The notes below the pieces were generated by a model that had not been told where the DNA came from, did no database searches, and saw nothing but the letters and a program-made list of their open reading frames with translations. A stretch of DNA of 10,387 bases from CAYPZL01 sp964415045. GTDB taxonomy: Bacteria; Planctomycetota; Phycisphaerae; Sedimentisphaerales; Anaerobacaceae. Within the stretch, counting starts at the first letter, position 1. Every line of letters starts with the position of its first letter. Location of the stretch: assembly GCA_964415045.1 (NCBI GenBank), contig CAYPZL010000190.1:1-10387 (forward strand). Reading direction: 5' to 3'. The position numbers were made by a program, and so were the translations under genes. Below, piece by piece: positions 1 to 6,608 of this stretch.

Positions 1-51
1 ACCAACGATTTCCTTGAAGAATATAAGCCTACTCTCCATTTTGCAAAACTC
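1..51 (-). repeat. Truncated copy of the 167-bp cloverleaf element (left window edge)
   Basis: Read on the minus strand this matches the left end of the complete element at 9435-9601: TTTTGCAAAATGG, then AGTAGGCTTA, then the first hairpin arm TTCTTCAAGGAAATC, ending in the hairpin loop at base 1. I see about three differences from the complete copy over roughly 50 bases. The element end lies near base 51 and its interior runs out of the window to the left. The copy at 10342-10387 points the opposite way and is also cut near the first hairpin loop. Confidence 0.85.
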
Positions 52-254
52 TTCTTGGCGACCTCACATTATCAGACCGCCGAGGCGAGAACAAAAATTT
101 TCGCCGCCCATAATAAGCCAACCGCCGCGATTGTTCGACCGCGTGCGGTTTTTGGCCACAGTGTCACGCCGGCCCATCCGATAGCGACAACGCGGGCGCC
201 GTCTCGGGCCGGGCAAACCAGAATCACAACAACCCCATTCCAAAGGGTGGGACC

Positions 255-452
255 ATGTATTCGCAGAGGACTTTCGAACGCCGCGCCACGTCCATCGCCG
301 GTTTGAACCGGGCGCAGCTCAAGAACCGCATCAAGCACTTCCGCGGCCGCTTCAAGCTCGATTTCACCGACGACTACCTCGACGGCATCAGCGTCGACCG
401 CCTTCGCCACATCCTGCTGGCGGCGCTGATCAACGCCAGGTCGCACCACTGA
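255..452 (+). CDS. Small basic protein of unknown function (65 aa)
   Basis: I do not recognise a named family and assign no function. The ATG is preceded by a purine-rich AAAGGGTGGG ribosome-binding stretch at a plausible distance, and the frame ends in TGA. The protein is soluble-looking and rich in Arg, Lys and His, with no signal peptide or membrane segment. Residues of about 17-60 alternate charged and hydrophobic positions (for example AQLKNRIKHFRGRFKLDFT and VDRLRHILLAALINA), consistent with two short helices around an acidic DFTDDYLDG turn. That ordered pattern argues for a real folded protein rather than a chance frame. It stands alone on the plus strand, converging on the pseudopilin gene at 562-1422. 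I found no clear promoter in the 203 bases (52-254) between the edge repeat and its start. Confidence 0.6.
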   Translation: MYSQRTFERRATSIAGLNRAQLKNRIKHFRGRFKLDFTDDYLDGISVDRLRHILLAALINARSHH

Positions 453-472
453 GCGCGAGCGAAGAAAAAGAA

Positions 473-505
473 AGTTCCCATCTGAGACGCGCTCAAATGG
501 GAACT
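473..505 (-). terminator. Intrinsic terminator after the first pseudopilin gene
   Basis: The arms AGTTCCCAT (473-481) and ATGGGAACT (497-505) pair perfectly. One C/A mismatch follows, then an inner TGAG/CTCA stem around a 5-nt loop. Read on the minus strand the hairpin is followed at once by a T-rich run (TTTCTTTTTCTTC), as expected for rho-independent termination of the gene ending at 562. On the plus strand no T-run follows, so the 65-aa gene would use it only weakly. Confidence 0.8.
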
Positions 506-561
506 CATTTGCCAGGTATCGTTGCTCCGGCCCAACGAAGCGGCCGAATCGACAACCGTAG

Positions 562-1422
562 TTAGAAGCTGGGAGCGTAGCCGACCTTGCCCCAGCAGGC
601 CTTCTGCAATTTGTACAGGTCCTCGCTGCCGGATTCGGTCGTGGGCGAATAGTGATTGCCCGGGTGGCCGATCTGGCGGTTCCGGCCTTCCTTGATGGTA
701 TCGGAGCCTCTCCATTTCCAGTAATCGGCGTGGCCGTCGGCCATGCAGACGTTGGTGCCGTCGCCGTGCCGCACGGGCGGATCGTCCCACCACTGGGCTG
801 TGTTGTAGTTGACCGCAAAGCTGTCGGGCGTGACCCAACCCTCGTCGATATAGACCATACGCTCGGCCGGGGTCGGACTGCCCATGTCGGTGGTCCTCTT
901 CAACCACAGCACGGTGTTGCCGTTTCTCTTGCCGACGGCATTGCGATCGTTTTGACTGGCTGTGGCGGTCCCCTGGCCGGACCGGTTCAGCCCGTTGACC
1001 GCATCCATCGCCGCATACGTCACCAGCTCGCCGCGCGTCCCCGTCGGGCAACTGAACAGCTTGATCTCGCTGACGAAGGGCCACATGGCGCCTTTGCGAA
1101 TCTCGCTTTCCTGTTGCTCCTCGGGCAGTTGCTCGCCCTGTGAATAATTGCCCGACCAGCACCGCCCGACCCAGGCGTTCTCCGTATAGTTGCCCCAGGT
1201 TCGGCTCATGCCGGCGGCGCCGTTGACGATCCGGCTGTCGTTCTCGTCGGCGTACATGATCCAGGCGAGCCCCAATTGCTTGAGGTTGCCCATGCAGACG
1301 GCCCGCTGGCCCTGCTCGCGCGCCCGCTGCAGAGCGGGCATCAGGATCGCCATCAGGATCGCGATCACAGCGATCACGACCAGAAGCTCGATCAAAGTGA
1401 AACCCCTTATTCGTTTCTTCAT
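562..1422 (-). CDS. Type II secretion/type IV pilin-like prepilin with H-x9-DG C-terminal motif
   Basis: Pseudopilin-like exported protein of 286 aa. The N-terminus MKKRIRGFTLIELLVVIA is a class III prepilin signal: prepilin peptidase would cut after Gly7, leaving Phe8 as first mature residue and Glu12 as the conserved Glu+5. Hydrophobic residues 9-31 form the membrane/assembly helix. The large C-terminal domain carries RHGDGTNVCMADGH (218-231), the His-x9-Asp-Gly motif of the large pseudopilin paralogue families of Planctomycetota. Several cysteines (43, 89, 125, 226, 277) could form disulfides outside the cytoplasm. AGGAG lies about 7 bases before the ATG and fixes the start. A second paralogue lies just upstream (1614-2423) on the same strand, 191 bp away, and an intrinsic terminator follows. 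The assembly partners and role are unknown; a surface or secretion function is inferred from the family only. Confidence 0.88.
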   Translation of the reverse strand: MKKRIRGFTLIELLVVIAVIAILMAILMPALQRAREQGQRAVCMGNLKQLGLAWIMYADENDSRIVNGAAGMSRTWGNYTENAWVGRCWSGNYSQGEQLPEEQQESEIRKGAMWPFVSEIKLFSCPTGTRGELVTYAAMDAVNGLNRSGQGTATASQNDRNAVGKRNGNTVLWLKRTTDMGSPTPAERMVYIDEGWVTPDSFAVNYNTAQWWDDPPVRHGDGTNVCMADGHADYWKWRGSDTIKEGRNRQIGHPGNHYSPTTESGSEDLYKLQKACWGKVGYAPSF

Positions 1423-1454
1423 TCGTTGCTCCTATTACAGTTAGACCTATTGCC

Positions 1455-1474
1455 CGGCGGCAAAAATGCCGCCG
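1455..1474 (-). other. Leader hairpin upstream of the first pseudopilin gene
   Basis: CGGCGGCA (1455-1462) and TGCCGCCG (1467-1474) pair perfectly over 8 bp with an AAAA loop (TTTT on the minus strand). It lies 33 bases before the ATG at 1422. No T-run follows it on the minus strand, so it does not look like a terminator for the upstream pseudopilin gene. It may protect or regulate the 5' end of the downstream message. Confidence 0.5.
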
Positions 1475-1503
1475 CGAGACTTGCCTTGGGGATCAGAAGA
1501 CGT

Positions 1504-1613
1504 GATTGAATCGCGGCGTCTTAACAGTCTTTACGCAGTTGGACCTGCCACGCGGCCCCAAACATGCCACCCCATAACCTTGCTATCGAAAAACCCGATT
1601 GAATCTCGGCGTC

Positions 1614-1622
<9 letters not shown>
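1504..1622. repeat. 26-bp direct repeat pair around the 3' end of the second pseudopilin gene
   Basis: The copies lie at 1504-1529 and 1597-1622, differing at 2 of 26 positions and spaced 93 bp start to start. The shared core is CGGCGTCTTAA. In the right copy the TTA is the minus-strand stop codon of the pseudopilin gene ending at 1614; the left copy reproduces the same gene-end context in the intergenic space. A local duplication of the gene's 3' end is the simplest explanation. Confidence 0.65.
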
Positions 1623-2423
<801 letters not shown>

Positions 2424-3083
2424 TTTCAACTCCTTGTTTTTGCGGCTCCGGCCGGATTCGACAAACGTCCTTCCCTGCCGACGGCAATTCAATAAGACCC
2501 TTGCGCCGCCGAAGCAGATCGCTACACGATGGGCGGTCCGTTCCACCGCAGTGGGAGATGCGCAAACACCTGCCGTTGTTCCCTTTTCGCGGCCGCCACT
2601 GGATATTTACCGCAATACCCCGGAATGAAGAGGCCAAAGCTGCTCAATATACCGCACCCCCCCTGTACGACCTCAGTTCTCCGGTTCGAGTGACTCGGGG
2701 CCACCCAAATACTCTATGGTACCACCGCCGCAAGAGGCTGTCAAGGGTACAACCATCCAATTATGGGACGGCCCCCGAGCCGGTTTGTCCGCCCTCCGCG
2801 ATCCGCAAACCCAGTATTTGCCCAGCTTTACGTATCAACCCGGAGACAAACCACGCCGCAAGACAAGGCAAAAAGAAATCCGCCAATACTTCGTCTCCTA
2901 CGCCACACGGCGCTTGTCGTCCCTTCGCTCGCGCTCAGGGCAGGCTCTGAACGCAGCGCAGCGGAGTGAAGGATCTGCCCTGCGTAGGAGAAGAACCTCT
3001 CATCTCCAGCCCGGATCCTTCGCTTTCGGCTCAGGAGGACAGACCCTGACCGCCGGGAGTTTCCCGCAAGCGGTTCCGCTGGC
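2424..3083. other. 660-bp non-coding stretch between fucU and the second pseudopilin gene
   Basis: No frame here has coding character. The left part is the upstream region of the pseudopilin gene; I see no good -10/-35 pair. The right part (about 2890-3040) contains an imperfect palindromic element, listed separately, and a related stretch at about 3013-3036 (GGATCCTTCGCTTTCGGCTC). The small palindrome CGGGA-gtt-TCCCG near 3055 lies just after the fucU stop but lacks a T-run, so a fucU terminator is not certain. Confidence 0.6.
2890..2995. repeat. 106-bp imperfect palindromic intergenic element
   Basis: The outer arms at 2890-2903 and 2982-2995 are 14 bp with one mismatch (core TCTCCTACGC / GCGTAGGAGA). 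An inner perfect pair CAGGGCAG (2936-2943) / CTGCCCTG (2975-2982) shares one base with the right outer arm. Inside, the word CCTTCGCTC and its rough inverse GGAGTGAAGG occur. A third version of the same word family lies just to the right at about 3013-3036. The arrangement resembles a small dispersed, non-autonomous repeat; I cannot see other genomic copies from this window. Confidence 0.6.
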
Positions 3084-3509
3084 TTACAGGACGCCCTTTT
3101 TTAGGATGACGTTGGCGTAGAGGGCCTTTTCGCTGGTGGCGACGACGGCGTAGGCCTTTTTGGCGCGTTCGTAGAATGCGAATCGCTCGACGAACTCGAA
3201 ATCGGAGAACTTTTCGCCGCTGTCGGTGACGATGGTGCGGTACTGCTCCCAGATGGTGGGTTTGGTGTCGTCGCCGGGCACGACGCTCATCAGTGCCACG
3301 GGGCGATCGACGTAGATATCGAGGGGCAAGAGCTTGAGTACGGCCTCGAGCAGCTCGGGGACGCCGTGGCCGTCGCAGCGGAGCAGCCGCTGGGCGACGC
3401 TGGCGGCGGGAAAATTGCCGTCCGCCAACACAATCTCGTCGCCGTGGCCCATCTCCATCAGCGTCTTCATCAATTCGGGCGAGAGGATCGGAGGAATGTT
3501 CTTCAGCAT
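3084..3509 (-). CDS. fucU: L-fucose mutarotase / RbsD-FucU family sugar mutarotase
   Basis: Cytoplasmic enzyme that interconverts alpha and beta anomers of L-fucose or a related sugar, feeding fucose catabolism. The length of 141 aa matches FucU (about 140). MGHGDEIVLADGNFP (20-34) holds the catalytic His22 and substrate-binding Asp30 at the positions known for E. coli FucU. ERFAFYERAKKAYAVV (108-123) with Arg109 and the C-terminal ALYANVILKKGVL with Tyr131 are also typical. The start at 3509 is preferred over a longer frame because AGGAG lies about 9 bases upstream and MLKNIPPILSPEL is the family N-terminus. It is a single-gene unit here, divergent from kdsB, with its own promoter at 3559-3586. 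No other fucose genes are visible, so the true sugar (fucose, ribose or another deoxy sugar) is inferred. Confidence 0.92.
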   Translation of the reverse strand: MLKNIPPILSPELMKTLMEMGHGDEIVLADGNFPAASVAQRLLRCDGHGVPELLEAVLKLLPLDIYVDRPVALMSVVPGDDTKPTIWEQYRTIVTDSGEKFSDFEFVERFAFYERAKKAYAVVATSEKALYANVILKKGVL

Positions 3510-3867
3510 CGTATCAATTCTCCTATTGCATCGATTACAGCCTGGCCGATGCCGATGCAGTATATCGACGCAGGAGCGGATTGCAAGCATCGAGCAGGTG
3601 ATTCCCGTGTGGCCGAGAATCCGCCCTGCCGGTGGCCCCCGTAGTGCGGGTCGGTGCCGGCGTCAGGGGCCGCCTGGTGGTGGCTTTGGCGGTCCGGCTG
3701 AGTTTCTTCGGGCCGGCGTGTTGACAGGCGGCGCGGTCTCGCGTAGGATACGGTCCCGTTGGCATTGGGTTGGGGCGTGTGGCCGCAACTGAGACTTTCC
3801 TTATTTTGAGCAGGTTGCGTGGTTTGCCAGGCGATATGATCGTGCTTGCCACGGGGTTGACACCAGA
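3510..3867. other. 358-bp divergent intergenic region between fucU and kdsB
   Basis: It holds the fucU promoter on the minus strand (3559-3586). Toward kdsB a TATGAT (3835-3840) could act as a -10 box about 28 bases before the GTG start, but no good -35 sits 16-18 bases upstream. The middle (about 3620-3760) is GC-rich with only short, weak inverted repeats and no coding character that I can defend. Confidence 0.5.
3559..3586 (-). promoter_or_regulatory. Sigma70-type promoter of fucU
   Basis: On the minus strand: -35 TTGCAA (3581-3586, 4/6 to consensus), a 16-bp spacer, and -10 TATACT (3559-3564, 5/6). This predicts a start near 3552 and a leader of about 43 nt before the fucU ATG. Confidence 0.55.
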
Positions 3868-4629
3868 GTGAAGATTGTAGTCTGTATTCCCGCTCGTTAC
3901 GCATCGACGCGCTTCCCCGGGAAGGTTCTCGCCAAAGAGACGGGCAAATACCTCGTCCAGCACACCTGCGAGCAGGCTTGCAAAGCCCGGCTGCCCGAGA
4001 GGGTCATTATCGCCGCCGACGATGAGAAGATCGTCGTCGCCGCCGCCGAGTTCGGGGCCGAGTGCGTGCTGACCTCACCGGCGCACCAGAGCGGGACCGA
4101 CCGCATCGCCGAGGCCGTGGCGGACCTCGACGTCGATATCGTCATCAACGTCCAGGGCGACGAGCCCGAGATCGACCCCGACCACATCGATTACTTAGCC
4201 GAGCTGCTTCTGCAGAACCCCGATTATCCCATGGCGACCCTGGCGACCCCGTTGCACGAGGCCCGCCACGTCGCCGATCCCAACGTCGTCAAGGCGATCG
4301 TGGACGCCCGGGGCAAGGCGATCTACTTCTCCCGCTGCCCGATCCCGTACGACCGGGAGAATGCGGGCATCGGCGCGCCGGAGCAATACCTGCGCCACCT
4401 CGGGATCTACGCCTATCGCAAGGACTTCCTGGCCACGATCACCACGCTGGGCCAGACGCCCCTGGAGAAGCTGGAAAAGCTCGAGCAGCTCCGCGCCCTC
4501 GAGAACGGCTACCCCATCCTCGTCGGCCGGATCGACCACCCCTGCGAAGGCATCGACACCCCCGAACAATACGCCGCGTTCGTTAAGCGGTACGAAGCGC
4601 AGGCGAAGAAGGAACAAACAACGGAATGA
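3868..4629 (+). CDS. kdsB: 3-deoxy-manno-octulosonate cytidylyltransferase (CMP-Kdo synthetase)
   Basis: Cytoplasmic enzyme that couples Kdo to CTP, giving CMP-Kdo and pyrophosphate, the activated sugar used to build the lipid A-Kdo core. The 253 aa match the family. Motifs in order: VCIPARYASTRFPGK (5-19, nucleotide-binding loop), HQSGTDRIAEA (73-83), NVQGDEPEI (94-102, with metal-ligand Asp98), SRCPIPYDRE (155-164), HLGIYAYR (177-184), EKLEQLRALE (203-212) and GIDTPEQ (228-234, with Asp230). The start is GTG, supported by the family N-terminus, but no clear Shine-Dalgarno precedes it (ACACCAGA). pyrG follows 27 bp downstream on the same strand; kdsB-pyrG adjacency makes sense because KdsB consumes the CTP that PyrG makes. 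It implies a Gram-negative envelope with Kdo. Confidence 0.95.
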   Translation: MKIVVCIPARYASTRFPGKVLAKETGKYLVQHTCEQACKARLPERVIIAADDEKIVVAAAEFGAECVLTSPAHQSGTDRIAEAVADLDVDIVINVQGDEPEIDPDHIDYLAELLLQNPDYPMATLATPLHEARHVADPNVVKAIVDARGKAIYFSRCPIPYDRENAGIGAPEQYLRHLGIYAYRKDFLATITTLGQTPLEKLEKLEQLRALENGYPILVGRIDHPCEGIDTPEQYAAFVKRYEAQAKKEQTTE

Positions 4630-4656
4630 CCCCAGCAACATGAGGTAAGGGTTCAA

Positions 4657-6432
4657 ATGGCTGACAGCAAAGAGCTTTTGACGAAGATTAGTGACGTTTC
4701 GACGGAGAGCGAGTTCTTTTCTCCGATCCCGAAGAACTACCGGCGGGGCAAGACCAGGTACGTCTTCGTGATGGGGACGGTGATGAGCGGCCTGGGCAAG
4801 GGGATTTTCTCCTCGTGCTTAGCCAAGCTCCTTCAGGACAAGGGTCTAAAGGTCGCGCCGATCAAGCTGGAAGGCTATCTGAACGTCGATTCGGGCACGC
4901 TCAACCCGTTCCGGCACGGGGAGGTCTTCGTCCTCGACGACGGGATGGAATGCGACATGGACTTAGGCACGTACGAGCGCATGCTGGATCAGGACCTGAG
5001 CAAGGCCAACTTCGCCACCAGCGGGCAGATCTTCAGCTCGGTCCTGAACAAGGAGCGGCACGGCGACTACCTCGGGCGGGACGTGCAGATGATTCCCCAC
5101 GTCACCGGGGAGGTCAAGCTCAAGCTGCGCCGGCTCGCCGCCGAGACGCAGGCGGACGTCGTCTTCGTCGAGATCGGCGGCACCGTCGGCGACCTGGAAA
5201 ACGCCTACTACCTCGAAGCGATGCGCGAGCTGGCGTACGAGGAAGGCCCGCACAGCAGTTGCTTCGTGGCGCTGACGTACATCCTGGAGCCGCCGGCTTT
5301 GGGCGAGCAGAAGTCCAAGGCCGCCCAGCTCGGCATCAAGCAGGTGATGCAGCTCGGGATTCAGCCGGACATCATCGCGTGCCGCGCCGGCAACCCCGTC
5401 AACGAAACCGCCCGACAGAAAATCAGCATCTACAGCAATGTCCCCATCGAGCGCGTGGTCAGCCTGCACGACTCGGCCAGCATCTACATGATCCCGTCCA
5501 TGCTCCGCGAGCACAGCCTGGACTTCGAGGTCCTGCGCCTGCTCAAGATCGAGGACCGGATCGACCTGGGGTACGAGCGCAAGGCCTGGGCCCAATGGTG
5601 CGACTTCACCGACAAGATCGGCGCGGCCCGCTACGAAACCACCGTCGGCATCACGGGCAAATACACCTCGGTGCGCGACAGCTATGCCTCGATCATCAAC
5701 GCGCTGGAGCACGCCGGCATCGCCCTGGGCGGCGACGTCAAGATCAAGTGGATCGACACCACGAATCTCACCGACAAGAACGCCGCCGAGTATCTGGCCG
5801 AGGTCGACGGCATCATCGTGCCCGGCGGTTTCGGGATGCGCGGCACCGAAGGAAAGATCGCCTGCATCCGCTACGCCCGCGAGAACGACCTGCCCTATCT
5901 GGGGTTGTGTCTGGGCTTTCAAATGGCGGTCATCGAGTTCGCCCGCAACGTCTGCGGGCTCAAGAACGCCGCCAGCACCGAGCTCGATCCCAAGACGACC
6001 GAGCCGGTCATCGACATCCTGCCCGAGCAGAAGAAGATCGAGGACCTCGGCGGCAACATGCGCCTGGGAGGCAGGGACATCGAGATCAAGCCCGAAACGC
6101 TGGCCTGGAACCTGTTCGGCCAGAAAAGCTCGGTGCGCATGCGGTTTCGCCATCGATACGAGGTGGACCCGAAGTACATTGAGACGCTGGAGAAGAGCGG
6201 CCTGGTCTTTTCGGGAAAGGCTCCCGACCAACCCATCATGCAGATCCTCGAGCTGCCCGAGCACCCGTTCTTCATGGGCACCCAGGCCCATCCGTGCCTG
6301 ACCTCGCGGCCCCTGCGCCCCCAGCCCATGTTCGTCGGACTGGTCGCGGCCGCCATGCAACGTCACCACCTCCAGGGCAACCTGCCCAACTGCATCGAAG
6401 CCGTAAGAAAGGTATGCGCCGTCGAGGCGTAG
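4657..6432 (+). CDS. pyrG: CTP synthase, N-terminally extended, with altered glutaminase triad
   Basis: Makes CTP from UTP, ATP and glutamine-derived ammonia in the cytoplasm. Synthetase domain: P-loop MSGLGKG (43-49), Lys70, MDLG with Asp102 (E. coli Asp72), and VEIGGTVGD with Glu172 (E. coli Glu140). Glutaminase domain: PGGFGMRG (389-396), nucleophile Cys418 in LGLCLGFQ, and RFRHRYEV (496-503). At 591 aa it exceeds the usual 535-550 because of about 34 extra N-terminal residues; the ATG follows GAGGTAAGGG at good spacing. Several near-universal motifs are changed: KLDPYINVDPGT reads KLEGYLNVDSGT, and the HPE of the catalytic triad reads HPC (His545, Cys547), so the triad Glu is absent. UTP amination looks intact; glutamine hydrolysis may be altered. 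Second gene of the kdsB-pyrG operon; it ends in TAG. Confidence 0.95.
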   Translation: MADSKELLTKISDVSTESEFFSPIPKNYRRGKTRYVFVMGTVMSGLGKGIFSSCLAKLLQDKGLKVAPIKLEGYLNVDSGTLNPFRHGEVFVLDDGMECDMDLGTYERMLDQDLSKANFATSGQIFSSVLNKERHGDYLGRDVQMIPHVTGEVKLKLRRLAAETQADVVFVEIGGTVGDLENAYYLEAMRELAYEEGPHSSCFVALTYILEPPALGEQKSKAAQLGIKQVMQLGIQPDIIACRAGNPVNETARQKISIYSNVPIERVVSLHDSASIYMIPSMLREHSLDFEVLRLLKIEDRIDLGYERKAWAQWCDFTDKIGAARYETTVGITGKYTSVRDSYASIINALEHAGIALGGDVKIKWIDTTNLTDKNAAEYLAEVDGIIVPGGFGMRGTEGKIACIRYARENDLPYLGLCLGFQMAVIEFARNVCGLKNAASTELDPKTTEPVIDILPEQKKIEDLGGNMRLGGRDIEIKPETLAWNLFGQKSSVRMRFRHRYEVDPKYIETLEKSGLVFSGKAPDQPIMQILELPEHPFFMGTQAHPCLTSRPLRPQPMFVGLVAAAMQRHHLQGNLPNCIEAVRKVCAVEA

Positions 6433-6470
6433 AGGCCGGGCGGCGGGCAGGCGGAATCGTGGTCTGGCGG

Positions 6471-6499
6471 TTTCCAAAACGGGTTCGTGTTGGTATGAT
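6471..6499 (+). promoter_or_regulatory. Sigma70-type promoter upstream of nadB
   Basis: -35 TTTCCA (6471-6476, 4/6), a 17-bp spacer, and -10 TATGAT (6494-6499, 5/6). Transcription would start near 6506, giving a leader of about 100 nt that contains two hairpins and a terminator-like structure before the nadB ATG. Confidence 0.5.
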
Positions 6500-6507
6500 G
6501 TGAGTTT

Positions 6508-6549
6508 CGATACGGAACGTGCGGGTATCGTCTCGCGCGTCAAGCCGAG
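6508..6549 (+). other. Two leader hairpins upstream of nadB
   Basis: CGATAC (6508-6513) and GTATCG (6525-6530) form a perfect 6-bp stem with an 11-nt loop. CTCG (6532-6535) and CGAG (6546-6549) form a second, weaker stem. Both lie just after the predicted start of transcription and before the terminator-like hairpin at 6560-6592. That order (structured domain, then terminator, then gene) is what a leader regulator would have, but no known riboswitch consensus is recognised. Confidence 0.35.
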
Positions 6550-6559
6550 GTCTTTAGCA

Positions 6560-6592
6560 GGTGGGGTTCTGGCCCCGCCGGTTTGTTTTATT
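6560..6592 (+). terminator. Intrinsic terminator or attenuator between pyrG and nadB
   Basis: GGTGGGG (6560-6566) pairs with CCCCGCC (6573-6579) including one G-T pair, with a 6-nt loop, followed by GGTTTGTTTTATT. This fits a rho-independent terminator for the kdsB-pyrG operon. Because it lies downstream of the predicted nadB promoter (6471-6499), it may also act as an attenuator in the nadB leader. It ends only about 17 bases before the nadB ATG. Confidence 0.6.
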
Positions 6593-6608
6593 GGGAAGCC
6601 GGTAGAAA

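Noticed and set aside
2668..2706. tRNA T-arm-like GGTTCGAGT followed by GGGGCCACC
   Set aside because: The flanking bases do not form a 5-bp T-stem, and no anticodon arm or acceptor partner is found upstream.
3868..3870. Alternative upstream ATG/GTG start for kdsB
   Set aside because: Nearby upstream ATG (3836) and GTG (3842) are out of frame, and the GTG at 3868 gives the exact family N-terminus.
4963..6543. Long open frame (526 codons) on the minus strand opposite pyrG
   Set aside because: pyrG is unambiguous by motif on the plus strand; the antisense frame is Leu/Val/Asp/Gly-rich low-information sequence expected from GC-rich codon bias.
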